Of a stretch of DNA of 64,000 bases, positions 22,011-34,290 are shown piece by piece. Every line of letters begins with the position of its first letter. The stretch's first letter is position 1. Position numbers and translations under genes: made by a program. The notes under the pieces were generated by a model, which was not told where the DNA came from, did not search any database, and was given only the letters and a program-made list of their open reading frames with translations. Source of the stretch: Arthonia radiata (taxonomy: Eukaryota; Ascomycota; Arthoniomycetes; Arthoniales; Arthoniaceae); NCBI GenBank assembly GCA_002989075.1, contig PSQN01000013.1, forward strand, positions 716,379 to 780,378, in the 5' to 3' direction.

Positions 22011-25000
22011 TTAGAATTAGGATACCGACAATAAGTTATAAGAAGAAATAAGAGAACAACAAACAATATAGAAACAATAAAAGCTATAGGACTGAAATAA
22101 TATTAACCGCACTATCCCAAGACATTAGATACAGAGTACCGTTACACTATATAAAATACTATTTCAAACCGCGTACTACAACGATAATTATATAATCTAT
22201 AAATCTAATAAACTGGAATAAAAATAGTAGTCGAAGAAATTAATATCTCTAAAATAAGGTTTAATATAAGAACTAGGTCTTTTCTAAGAACGATCTAGGT
22301 TACCTTATCTAAAAATCTAAGAGAAATTTAAGGAAGAATAGACCGTAGAAGCTAAGTAAGATAGCAACTATAATACGTTACAGACAAAATAACAACTTAA
22401 AGATAAAAATATAGATTCTAATAGTATAAAATCCTCTCTTAGGGACGATACTAACTAAAAAGAATAAACTCTAATTCGTTAGAAAGGAATAATATAGAGA
22501 CTTTATTAGTTAGCCTTCTATAATAGGAAGTTAAGCGCTAATAGAGATATTAACAATATTCTAAGATATATTTATTTACGCCTACGATAATTAGTAGACT
22601 ACCTTATAAGGGGCTTAGAATTACGTAGTTAGTACTAATATCTTCGATTAACAATATATAACTTATAAACATAATAAGTTCTAATTAGTAATAGTTGTAT
22701 AATTAAAGCAAGGATTATAAATAATAAACTAAATGTTATAATAAAAATAGTACTAGAACATCTTATATAGAAATTTCTATAGTAAATTAACTAATTATAG
22801 GTTCTAGTACTTAAGATACTTTAGAACGTATACAATTAATAGAGAAAAAATTAGGCCAACTACTTTAAGAGTAGCTATATTAGTCTGTCTAACGGTTAAA
22901 CTCTCTAAAAGTTTAGCTCTACGCAAGCTTAGCTATTTATAGAATATATCTATAAACTCGGGCAACGATAAACTACAGAAATATTAAAATTATAATTAAT
23001 TTAGACGTAATAGACAACTTTATTTTAATATGCTACGTCGAGAAGTATTAAATATAAATATAAAAAAAGAAATTACCTTATACACTGTTTAAATTTTAAG
23101 GGACAGAGAGAAGAGTTAATTATAAGACTTTACTAATAAATATAACTATTAGAGACTATTAAGAAGAAATTACTTATAATATTATAGATATTAACTAGTA
23201 TTACGCTGTACTAAGTATATTTTAGTTATAACAATATAATCTGAAAGTAGATTAAAGAACTAAGAAACTTCTCTTTACTAGGTATAAGTACTTTAAATAA
23301 GAGTCGTTCTATAGAATAAATACTCTATAAGCTAATTTTAGTAGTAAAAATAAGAAGTGCGATAAAGAACTTATATAAGTTAGTACTACTATACTTCGAT
23401 ACTTAAATATTCTATAAAAGAAGTTTAACGTAGTATCTTGTCTATAGTTAATTATATACAGGTATAAATAAAAGATAACTATACGCTAATAATTCTATAC
23501 GACAACAAGTACTTAGTTAATTACTAAAATACTATAGAAATATAATTAATTCTAAGACTTATTTAAGAAAGCTGAGCTAAACTTAGCTCTCCTAGAATAT
23601 AAACTATAGGATTATACAATACCTTTATAAGAAGGTAAAACGCTAATATTCGGTTTAATATACTCTCTATTAGAAGCAGAAAATTAAGCGCTCTACAACT
23701 ATTTTAATAAAAACCTTAAGAAAGGCTTTATTTAAAAATTAATATTACTAGCCAGATATCTAATACTCTTTATACTAAAGAAAAATAGTAAGCTACGACT
23801 TTACGTAGACTATAGACAACTAAACAGAGTAACTATTAAAAATTAATATTCTTTACTATATATTAACAAAATAACAGATCGATTGTATAACGCGTAATAG
23901 TTTACTAAGTTTAATTTATAAAGAGCCTATAACCTAATTTATATAAAGAAAGGTAAGAAATAGAAAACAGTCTTCTATACTAGATATAAACTTTTTAAGT
24001 ATTGCGTTATATCCTTCGAACTAATAAACGCACTAGTATTATTTTAAAAACTAATTAACAACATACTTAGTAATTATCTAGATATATTTATAACGACGAA
24101 GAAACTTAAATATAAATAAGTTAGATAATTAGAAACTATAGCTCTATACGACTTTATTATTACCTACAAAAAGGGTTTCAAGAACAATAAAGCCGACGCT
24201 CTAAGCCGACGTCTAAATTACCTTAATAATAAGAAACATATCGAGTATATAATATTCTAAGAACATAATAATAAGATTAGATACAATTAATTAGCTATAA
24301 CAACAGAGTTTATTATTAAACTAGACAGCTGAATTCTAAATATTCTAAACGACTCTAAGATTTACTAGAAAAACAAGAAACGATACTTAAGATTAACTAA
24401 GAATAATAAGAGCTATTACAAATTTTAAGGCAAAATTTATGTTCTAAGAAATCTAATCTAATATATTATTAGTAACTTTTATAATAACCTAATAAAAGAA
24501 TATAAAGATATTAATAATACTATTAAAAAGATTATAAGAACCTACTATATCCCGAAAATCCAACACTACGTCGAGAATTATATTTAAGAATGCGACGTAT
24601 ACGCAAGAACTAAGCATCTAAAATATCTATTTTATAGTAAATTACAACTACTAAAGATACCTAAGAAACTATAATATACAGTTTTACTAGACTTTATTAC
24701 TAAGTTACTAATTTCTAAGAATTTACTTATAGAAGTAGCTTATAACGCTATTTTAGTTATATATAACAAACTAATAAAATATATATACTTTGTATCTTAT
24801 AAAGAAGCTAGCAATTTAGAATAACTAGTATATACCTTCCTTTAAATTATTTTAGCTAATTATAGTTAACTACAAAGAACTGTCTTAAATAGAAACTAAA
24901 AATTTGTCTTATAATTTTAGATATCTCTAATACAATAACTAGAAATAAAGCAGAAAATATCTATCTTATTTTATTTATAGACAGACAAACAGATAGAAAG

Positions 25001-25157
25001 AACAAACTAAACTCTAAAATAATACCTTAGAGTATATATTAACTACTAGCAAAACGACTAAGTATAATTACTATTAGTAACGTAAGTTGTATATAATAAT
25101 ACTAGAAACAATATAATAAAGATAACTTTGTTTTATATCTTATATAGCTACTACCCT
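22011..25157 (+). pseudogene. pol relic of G6 with RT-RNase H deletion
   Basis: Protease about 22990-23025; RT VDYRQLN at about 23806-23830. At about 24091-24096 the sequence jumps from the RT segment just before the active-site box straight to the end of RNase H (GACGAAGAAACTTAA). Roughly 690 bp are lost against G7/G8, including YLDD and most of RNase H. Integrase follows up to the G8 insertion at 25158 (TSD ACCCT, 25153-25157). The element could not have reverse-transcribed itself after this deletion. The rest is at 32259-32855. Confidence 0.8.
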
Positions 25158-25607
25158 TGTTACGATCTTACTACATTAGGCTAGTATAAGGCTAAGCGCA
25201 GCCAGCCTTATTAAAGCATTATATAGTATATCTAACGACTCTAATATAGCGACGTCGGTAACGTCGCTATATCGCAATAGAATTTCGACTACGCGACAAA
25301 GAAAGTATCGGAACCGTTAAATATAGAGAAACATATCTTTGTACCTTAGACTATATAGCTAAACTAATAGTCGACCTTAGAATAGACTTTAGTTTATTAA
25401 CTTAATATCTGAATATAAGTTTCTTAACTATATTTAAGTAACGTACTTTACTTTCTATCTACTTTAGTTAAGCCTCTCTTACTCTCTATAATCTATCTCG
25501 TCTCTTCTACCTTTTAGTCTCTAGCATACAAGATACTTACTACTAAGGTCGATAAGTATACAAGGCAAGTAAGCCTTAGTTTAGTTCTTCTAGCGATTAA
25601 CGTTATA
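25158..25607 (+). repeat. LTR type A, 5' LTR of G8
   Basis: 450 bp, TGTTACGATC start intact. U3 palindrome with perfect 12-bp arms at 25244-25255 and 25261-25272. The R element reads AGTTTATTAA here (C to T). Self-priming site TTAATAGACT at 25610-25619. Confidence 0.92.
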
Positions 25608-25649
25608 CTTTAATAGACTCGCTATAAAAGTAGAGAAAGCAGATTAATT

Positions 25650-26552
25650 ATATCTACTACTTTAGTACTTAATAGCTACAACGCTATAAATAGGTTAGCC
25701 AATAGAATAGCTAGTACGAGTAAGATATTAAACGTTAACACTAAAATAGAAAAAAGCTTCTTAAATAAACGTTCTGAAGTTACTTTATTCTTAATACGCC
25801 TAGTTATATACTTTAAAACTTATAAAGACTAGTTTTTAAACGACACTACTATAGTTCTATTCGCTACCTCTTATATAAACGAAGATGCTTACAAGTAGGT
25901 TAAGTACTATCTTAACAATTTCTTGTTTACTTTAATAAAGAGTAGGCGCGAGGATATTAATAAGTTCTTCGCTAGCTTTATCTTCTTTTAGAAGAAGCTC
26001 TATAAGATCTTTAAATAGATCGACGCTAAACGCGTCGCTATTAGGAAGCTTAGGAACCTTAAGTAAATAGGACCAATAAGTAGGTATGCCGCTAAATTTA
26101 TATAGTATGCTAATTAAATAGAATAGAACAAGAAACTCCTTATTAAGACCTTTTACAAAGAACTTAAGAATTATATTAAAGAAATAATCTATATTCGTAG
26201 AGAAAAGTTTAATAATTTTAACAACTTTATATAACGAGCAAAGGAAATTAACAACAGTAACTTTAAAAGATAGATAAAAAAGAAAGGTAACCCTACTAAT
26301 AGGTTCTATAGAATAAAGAATTAAGTAAACTTACAACAAGATTGAGGCGATCTAATAGAGTTAGATTTTATAAAGCCTCGAGGAAAACTAAACAACTAGA
26401 AACAAAAATACAGAATAAAGAATAAGCTATACTTATATTATAGAAAACCAGGGCATTAAGTTAAAGAATACTGTTCTAAAAAACAACAGTTCAATAGTAT
26501 CGGTAGAAACGAGCGCAATAATCGATCTTAGAAACCTTGTTCTTTACAACAA
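25650..26552 (+). pseudogene. gag relic of G8 (gag type 1)
   Basis: Start ATA at 25650-25652. Same layout as the G7 gag: conserved N-terminal block, type 1 middle (KYYLNNFLFTLIKSR), knuckle at about 26428-26480 with C and H codons mutated (TTATATTATAG...GGGCATTAAG, so His is CAT here). Short linker follows. Confidence 0.82.
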
Positions 26553-29500
26553 TATTTCAATATAACTACTTAGACACAGGAGGACAGTTACTAAGTTACT
26601 TTCAATTAGGAGTACAACAAACTAAACTTATTTAATCTATATAAGAACTAGGATACGGACAGTAAGTTATAAGAAGAGACAAAAGAACAACAAACAAAAT
26701 AGAAACAATAAAACCTATAGAACTGAAACAACATTAACCACACTATTCTAGGGCATTGAGTATAGAGTACCGCTATAATATATAAAATACTATTCTAGAC
26801 CGCGTACTACGATAATAATTGTACAATCTACGAATCTAATAAACTAGAGTTAGAATAGTAGCTAAAGAAACTAATATCTCTAAAACAAGGTTTAATATAA
26901 GAACTAGGCCTTACTTAAGAACGACCTAGGTTATCTTATCTAGAAACCTAAGGGGAATTTAAGAAAGAATAGACCGTAGAAGCTAAGTAAGATAGCGGCT
27001 ACGATACGTTATAGATAAGAAAACAACTTAAAGACAAAAATATAGATTCTAATGGTATAGAATTCTTTCTTAAGAACGATACTAACTAGAAAGAGTAAAC
27101 TTTAATCTGTTAGGAAGGAATAATATAGAAACTTTGTTAGTTAGCCTTCTACAAGAGAAAGTTAAGCACTAATAGAGAAATTAACGATATTCTAGGATAT
27201 ATTTACTTACGCCTACGACGACTAGTAAACTACCTTATTAGGGGTCTAGAATTATATAGTTAGTACTAACATCTTTAACTAACAATATACAACCTATAAA
27301 TATAACAAGTCTTAACTAGTAATAGTTGTATAATTAAAGTAGAGATCGTAAACAATAAACTAAACGTTATAATAAGAGTAGTACTAGAACACTTTATATA
27401 GGAATTCTTATAGCAAATTAATCAACAATAGGTTTTAGTATCTAAAATACTCTAGAACGTATACAATTAACAGGAAAAAGACTAGGTCGACTACTTCGAG
27501 GGCAGTAGTACCGGCCTATCCAACAGTTAGACCCTCTAGAAGTTTAGCTCTACGCGAGCTTAGCTGCCTATAGAATATATCTATATACTCGGGCAACAAT
27601 AAACTGTAGAAACATTAAAATTATAATCGATTTAGGCGTAATAGATAACTTTATCTTAATACGCTACGTTAAGGAATACTAAATATAAATATAAAAGAAG
27701 AAATTACTCTACGTACTATTTAAATTTTAAGGAGTAGAGGAAAGAGTCGACTACAAGACTTCGCTAATAGATATAATAATTAAGGACTATTAAGAAGAAA
27801 TTACTTATAACATTGTAAATATTAACTAGTACTACGCTATACTAGGTATACTCTAGTTATAACAATATAATTTAGAAGTAGATTAGAGAACTAAGAAACT
27901 TTTCTTTACTAGGTACAAGTACTTTAAATAAGAGTCGTTCTATAGAACGGATACCCTATAAGCTATTTTTAGTAGTAAGGATAAGGAGCGCGATAAAGAA
28001 CTTACGTAGGTTAGTACTACTATACTCCAATATTTAGACATTTTATAAGAGAAGTCTAATATAGTATCTCGTCTGTAACTAGCTATACGCAAGTATAAAT
28101 AAGAGACAACTGTACATCAATAATTCTATACGACAATAAGTACTTAGTTAATTACTAAGATACTTAAGAAATACAATCAATTCCGATACCTATTTAAAGA
28201 AGCTAAGCCAAACTTAGCTCTTCTAGAATATAAACCGTAGGATTATATAATACCTTTATAAGAAGGTAAAATACCAACATTCGGTTTAATATACTTTCTA
28301 TTAGAAGTAGAAAATTAAGTACTCTGCGACTATCTTAACAAAAATCTTAAAAAAGAATTTATTTAGAAATTAACATTACTAGCCGAATACCTAATACTCT
28401 TTGTACTAAAGAAGAATAGTAAACTACGACTTTATATAGATTATAGACAATTAAACGGAGTAACTATTAAAAACTAATACTCTTTACTACGTATTAACAA
28501 AATAACAGATCGATTGTATAACGCGCAATAGTTTACTAAGTTTAATCTATAAGAGGCCTACAACCTAATTTATATAAAGAAAGGTAAAGAATGAAAAACA
28601 GCCTTCTATACTAGATACAGACTTTTTAAGTATTGTGTTATACCTTTTAGGCTAATAAACGCATTAGTATTATTTTAGAAACTAATTAACAATATACTTA
28701 GTAATTACCTAGATATATTTATAACTACTTATCTAAACGATATCCTAGTATATAGCTATATACTAGAAGAATATAAGGAATATATTAAGAAGGTATTAGA
28801 AAGATTAGCGCGTACCGATTTATAAATTAATATTAAGAAAACCTAGTTCTATTAACAATCTGTCGAATTTCTTAGATTTATAATTATCGAGTACAGTCTT
28901 TAAATAAAAGATTCGAAGATTCAATCTATTTTAACCTAGTCTATATTAAAGAATATAAAATAATTACAATAGTTTCTTAGTTTTACTAACTACTATAAGC
29001 AATAGATATTTAATTTTAGCCGAATTATAGTACCGCTGTCTTAACAGACAAAACAATCGATAGAATTTTTCTAGACGTAGAAAGAACAATTAGTATTTAA
29101 AGATCTTAAGAAAGCTTTTAAGATCGAGCCCGTACTAGCAATATTTGACTCCAATTTACTAATTATTATGGAAATAGACGCGTTAGACTATATAATTAAA
29201 GTATATATAAGTTAAAATAACAAGAAAGGAAAGCTTAGACCAGTAGCTTTCTACTTAAGAAAAATATTATTTATAAAACAGAACTACGATATTTACAATA
29301 AAGAGCTTTTAGCTATTATAGCAGTATTTAAAATATAGCGAGCTTACCTAAAAGGAGCTAACTATACGATTATAGTATATATAAACTATAAGAACCTAAC
29401 TTATTTTACGACAATAAAGAAACTTAACTACAGATAAGTTAGATAGTTAGAGACTATAGCTTTATACAACTTTATTATTACCTACAAGAAGGGTTTCGAG

Positions 29501-31046
29501 AACGATAGAGCTGACGCTCTAAGCCGACGACCTAATTATCTTAATAACAAGGAACACATTAAGCATACAATATTCCGAGAATACAATAATAAGATTAGAT
29601 ACAATTAATTAGCTATAACAACCGAGTTTGTTATTAAACTAGACAGCCGAATCCCAGATATTCTAAACGACCCTAAAACCTACTAAAAAAACGAGAAACG
29701 ACACCTAAAATTAACTAAGAATAATAAGAGATATTACGAATTTTAAGGTAAAATCTACGTCCCAAGAAATTTAATTCAAAACATTATTAGTAACTTTTAC
29801 GATAACCTAACTAAAGGATATAAAGGCATCGACAATACTATAGAAAAGATTATAAGAATCTACTATATTCCGAGGATCCGATACTACGTTAAGAATTATA
29901 TCTAAGAATACAATATATATACAAGAACTAAGCATCCAAGGTATTTACTATATAGTAAACTACAACTACTTAAGATACCTAAGAGACTATAGTATATAGT
30001 CTTACTAAACTTTATTACTAAGTTACTAACCTCTAAGGATCTACTTATAGGAGTAGCTTACAACGCTATTCTAGTTATATACGATAAACTAATAAAGTAC
30101 GCGTACTTCGTACCTTACAAGAAAGCTAATAACTTAGAATAGTTAATATATACCTTCCTTCGAATTATCTTAGTAAACTATAGCTAACCGTAAAGAATTG
30201 TCTTAAACAGAGATTAGAAATTTGTCTTACGATTCTAAATATCTTTAATACAACAGCTAAAAACAAAACAAAAAATATTAACGTTCTTCTATCTATAAAC
30301 CGACGGATAAATAGAACGGACAAATTAAACACTAGAATAGTATCTTTGGGTATACATTAACTACTAGTAGAACGACTAGGTATAGTTACTATTAGTAGTG
30401 TAAGTAGCGTACAACGATATAAAAAACGATATAACTAAGATAACCCCGTTCTACGTCTTATATAGCTATTACCCTCTTTAGAGAAGAAAACTATAAAATA
30501 CTACAGAGAACAAATTAGCTATACGAATAGCTACAAACATAAAATACCTGTACTAGTAGTTAAAGGCTAACAGCAAGTTTATTATAAAACGAACGAAAAA
30601 ATAGTATAATAAGTTAAGAACGACCCTAAATATAGGCATAAAAGAGAGGGGAAGAGCTTACTTACTTATAAGAAATTTAAAAACTATTAGACTAAGCAAA
30701 AAACTTAACTATACTAAAATAGAACCGTTTAAAATTCTATAGCAATTAGGATCCGTAACATTCAAACTTAAACTTCTAAAGACAATAAGAATACATTCTA
30801 TATTCTACGTAGCGCTATTAAAACTAGCCTACTTTTAAGAAGTAGAACGACCTAACCTAGAAATTCTTTTTAACAATTAAGAACCCGAGTATAAGGTCGA
30901 AACAATTTAAGCTTATAAACAATATCGAGGCAAACAACAGTATCTTATAAAGTAGAAAGAATATTTTGAACATAAAAACTAATAGAAACTAGAACAAAAC
31001 CTAACTAACTATAAAGATACTATTTAACAATATTAGAACTAGAATA
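26553..31046 (+). pseudogene. pol relic of G8
   Basis: Protease about 27615-27670, RT VDYRQLN about 28436-28460, active-site box YLND at 28730-28741, RNase H about 29170-29215, integrase about 29800-30330, chromodomain about 30880-31010. Complete in extent, with no large deletion, but full of TAG/TAA stops. It meets the antisense ORF tail to tail. Confidence 0.88.
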
Positions 31047-31627
31047 TTAATTAGTCGTAGCAGCACTAATACTCTAATTTACTATTTAGTATACTTTATC
31101 GATACCTAGGTTATTTATAAACAAACTAGCCTACTATATTAGTAGCCTACTATCTAACTCTAGGAACAAATCGTTACAAAAATTTATACTTAAGTTACTC
31201 GGTATATCTACAATATTACTACTAGACATAGCTGCCAGTTATTCTTCTTTAAACAATATATTATTCTAATTTATTTTGTTCTGCGTCTAAATATATAATC
31301 TTTTAAGCTTCTTCTTTAAATCTATAACCGCTACTTTAATAACTTTGCGCTGTCTTTTTGCCGTACAAACGACTTCCTTCTCTTTCGCTAAACGCTTGCG
31401 TTGCTTCTAAAGGGCATTCGATACCTATAAGTACTAAGAACGGATACTCTGAGCTAAAATAAGTTAGACTTATATTAAAAATAGACGTAAGATAGAAACT
31501 AACTATTCTTTAACGATAAACGAACGTTACACAACTTCTTGTTACGAGTATATATAAAACACGATACCTTTCTAGACTTTAGAACATACTTCTTATCTAG
31601 ATAAGCGTAGTAGAAACACAAAGGTAT
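31047..31627 (-). pseudogene. Antisense Zn2Cys6 ORF relic of G8 (type A tail)
   Basis: Start ATA (31625-31627), Cys1 TGT (31616-31618). Span 581 nt with the same one-base loss as G7, in GAGCTAAAATAAG against the extra A of G2. The Lys-rich centre and C-terminal block are conserved. Segment 31628-31803 is tail up to the LTR. Confidence 0.66.
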
Positions 31628-31803
31628 CTCTTAACTATAGACTTTAGTAAGAACAGTATTAATCTTAAGTGCTTTATTAGTATTAAGAACTTTCTTAACT
31701 TTAAGTATAACGACTTATAGAACTAGATCTACTACAGAGAGGCAACGAGGTTTTAATGTCTCTAGGGCCGTTAAGGACGACTAGCCTTAAAGAGAAGACC
31801 TTG

Positions 31804-32253
31804 TATTACGATCTTACTATATTAGGCTAGTATAAGACTAAGCGTAGCCAGCCTTATTAGAGTATTATACAGTATACCCGACAACCCTAATATAGTGACG
31901 TTAGTAACGTCGCTATATTGCAATAGGATCCCGACTACGCGATAAAGAAAGTATTGAGACCGTTAAATACAGAGAAACATACTTTTATACCTTAGACTAT
32001 ATAGCTAAACTAATGGCCGACCTTAGAATAAACTTTAGTCTATTAACTTAATATTTAAATATAAGTTTCTTAACTATATTTAAGTAACGTACTTTACCTT
32101 TTATCTACTTTAGTTAAGCCTCTCTTACCCTCTATAATCTATTTTACCTCTCCTACCTTTTAGTCTCTAGCATACAAGATATCTATTACTAAGGTCGATA
32201 AGTATATAAGGTAAGTAAGCCTTAGTTCGGTTCTCTCAGCGACCGGCGTTACA
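31804..32253 (+). repeat. LTR type A, 3' LTR of G8
   Basis: 450 bp, ends GGCGTTACA with the CA intact, then TSD ACCCT. The palindrome is partly broken by RIP (ATATAGTGACGT). Confidence 0.92.
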
Positions 32254-32258
32254 ACCCT

Positions 32259-32855
32259 CTTTAAAGAAAATAGCTATAAAATACTATAAAAAACGATACC
32301 GCTATATAAATAGCAATAAACATAAAAACTCTATACTAGTAGTTAAAGTCTAACAGCAAGTTTACTAACAAATAAACTAAAAAATAATATAATAAGTTAA
32401 GAATTATTCTAAATATAAGCATAAAAGAAGAGAAAAGAGCTTACTTACTTATAAAAAACTTAAAAACTATTAAACTAAGCAAGAAACTTAACTATACTAA
32501 AAGGAAACTATTTGAAATCTTACAGTAATTAAGACCTGTAATATTTAAATTTAAACTTTTAAAAATAATAAAAATATATTCTATATTCTACGTAACGCTA
32601 TTAAAACTAGTCTACTTTCAAAAAGTAAAATAATTTAACTTAGAAATCCTTTTTAATAACTAAGAATCTAAGTATAAGGTTAAAGTAATTTAAGCTTATA
32701 AACAATACTAAGGTAAATAATAGTATCTTATAAAATAGAAAGAATACTCTAAATATAAAAACTAATAGAAACTAGAATAAAACCTAACTAACTATAAGAA
32801 CACTATTTAATGGTATTGAAACTAGAATATTAATTAGTTGTAATAGTACTAACGT
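32259..32855 (+). pseudogene. pol relic of G6, integrase C-terminus and chromodomain
   Basis: Resumes after the G8 TSD with the same integrase sequence that stopped at 25157. Chromodomain about 32664-32790 (AAAATAGAAAGAAT where KWKGY is expected). Ends with AACGT (32851-32855), the TSD of G9. The stop of the antisense ORF of G6 maps to 32830-32832. Confidence 0.8.
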
Positions 32856-33327
32856 TATTACGAGTACTAGCTTCAGACGGCCTAGCGTACGTTTAAGCGT
32901 CAACTACTACTAATTATCTTAGCCCTACCAGTATTATTTCCGACTAAGCCTATAAACCCGCCGTAGGTATTATCGAACAAGACGGCTATAAGAGCCTATA
33001 TTCCCTATAAACCCGATATAGGTATTGTCGGGTTGATAAATATAAAGGAACTCTCCTTATATACCTTAGACTATATAGTTAGACTAATAGCCGACCTTAG
33101 AATAGACTTTAGTCTATTAACTTAATATCTAAATATAAGTTCCTTAACTCTATTTAGGTAACGTACTTTATCTTCTATCTATCTTAATCAAGCTTCTCTT
33201 ACCTTCTATAATCTATCTCGCCTCTCCTACCTTTTAGTCTCTAGTATACAAGATACTTACTACTAAGGTCGATAAGCACATAAGATAAGTAAGCCTTAGT
33301 TCGGTTCTCCCAGCGACTAGCGTTATA
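32856..33327 (+). repeat. LTR type B, 5' LTR of G9
   Basis: 472 bp. U3 has two direct repeats, CCTATAAACCCG...TAGGTATT at about 32949-32976 and 33004-33031. The TATA-like CTATATAG near 33072 precedes AGTCTATTAA (33111-33120), complementary to the site after the LTR. Confidence 0.92.
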
Positions 33328-33329
33328 CT

Positions 33330-33339
33330 TTAATAGACT
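33330..33339 (+). other. Candidate self-priming primer binding site of G9
   Basis: TTAATAGACT two bases after the LTR; exact reverse complement of 33111-33120. Confidence 0.55.
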
Positions 33340-33369
33340 TGCTACGAAAGTAGAGAAAGCAGATTGATT

Positions 33370-34290
33370 ATGTCTACTACTTCGGTACCCAATAGCCGTA
33401 ACGCTGCGAATAGGCTAGCCAGCAAAATAACCGCTATAGATAAGATATTGAACGTTAACACTAAGATAGATAAAAGCTTCTCTAATAAATATTCCGAACT
33501 TACTTTATTTCTAATACGCTTAGCTGTATATTTTAAGACTTATAAGGATTAGTTTCTGAATAACAGCACTATAGTTTTATTTGCCGTATCTTATATAGAT
33601 AGCGAGGCATACAAATAGTTTAACTTCTATCTTAAAGACTAGTTCTATAAGGTACCTAACAAACGACAAGAAGAGACTAACGAGCTCTTCTCTAGCTTTA
33701 CTGCGTTTTAGTAAAAGCTCCGACAGGTATACAGAGATACAGATTCCGAACGTACTACTGTACGCAAACTTAAGATACTCCGTTAGATAGAACCAGCCAG
33801 CCGATACGCCGCTAAGTTTCTATAGTATACTAACTAAACCGAATAGAATAAAGGACCCCTAGTCGATACCTCTTATAAAGGCTTAAAGGACTATATTAAG
33901 GAAATTATCTATATTCGTAGAGAAAAGTTTACCGAACTAGAGAAGTTTATAGAACGAGCCAAGAAAATCGACGACAGCAACTTTAAACGACAGTTAGAAA
34001 AGAAAGGAACTAACTTAGATAAGTTCGCCTAGATTCGGAGTAAGTACAACTTACAACAAGACCGAGGTAATCTAATAGAATTAGACTTTATAAAGCTCTA
34101 TAAAAAACTAAATAACTAGAAACAAGAACACAGAATAAAGAACAAGCTATACTTATATTACGGAAAACCAGGGTATTAAGTTAAAGAATGCTGTTTTAAG
34201 AAACAATAGTTTAACAGTACTAGTAGAAACGGGTACAACGATCGACCTTAGAAACCCTGTTTTCTACGATAACATTTTAATATAACTACC
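33370..34290 (+). pseudogene. gag relic of G9 (gag type 2)
   Basis: The ATG at 33370 is intact and the frame stays open to 33552 (MSTTSVPNSRNAANRLAS... to YFKTYKD). The stop there is TAG in place of an expected Trp. The frame then continues, through RIP stops, to a CCHC knuckle at about 34148-34195 (ancestral C-x2-C-x4-H-x4-C). There the first two Cys are TAC, His is TAT and the last Cys is TGC. The type 2 middle (FNFYLKDxFYKVPNKRQEE) is clear. This is the best surviving gag start in the window and sets the start chosen for the other copies. A TTG six bases upstream is in frame, but ATG is the better start because all other copies align there. Confidence 0.85.

Larger units (their letters stand above)
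25158..32253 (+). mobile_element. Complete chromovirus G8 (LTR A, 7096 bp)
   Basis: Full-length type A copy inserted in the integrase of G6; TSD ACCCT at 25153-25157 and 32254-32258. Same length and same module set as G7 (LTR A, gag type 1, short linker, tail A), so the two are close relatives. Confidence 0.92.

Noticed and set aside
25244-25272. Rho-independent terminator
   Set aside because: The hairpin has no T-run in a useful place, the sequence is fungal, and it recurs in U3 of type A LTRs, so it is read as a U3 dyad.
33364-33552. Stand-alone 62-aa gene
   Set aside because: It is the N-terminus of gag in G9, ended by a TAG in place of a Trp codon. Not an independent gene.
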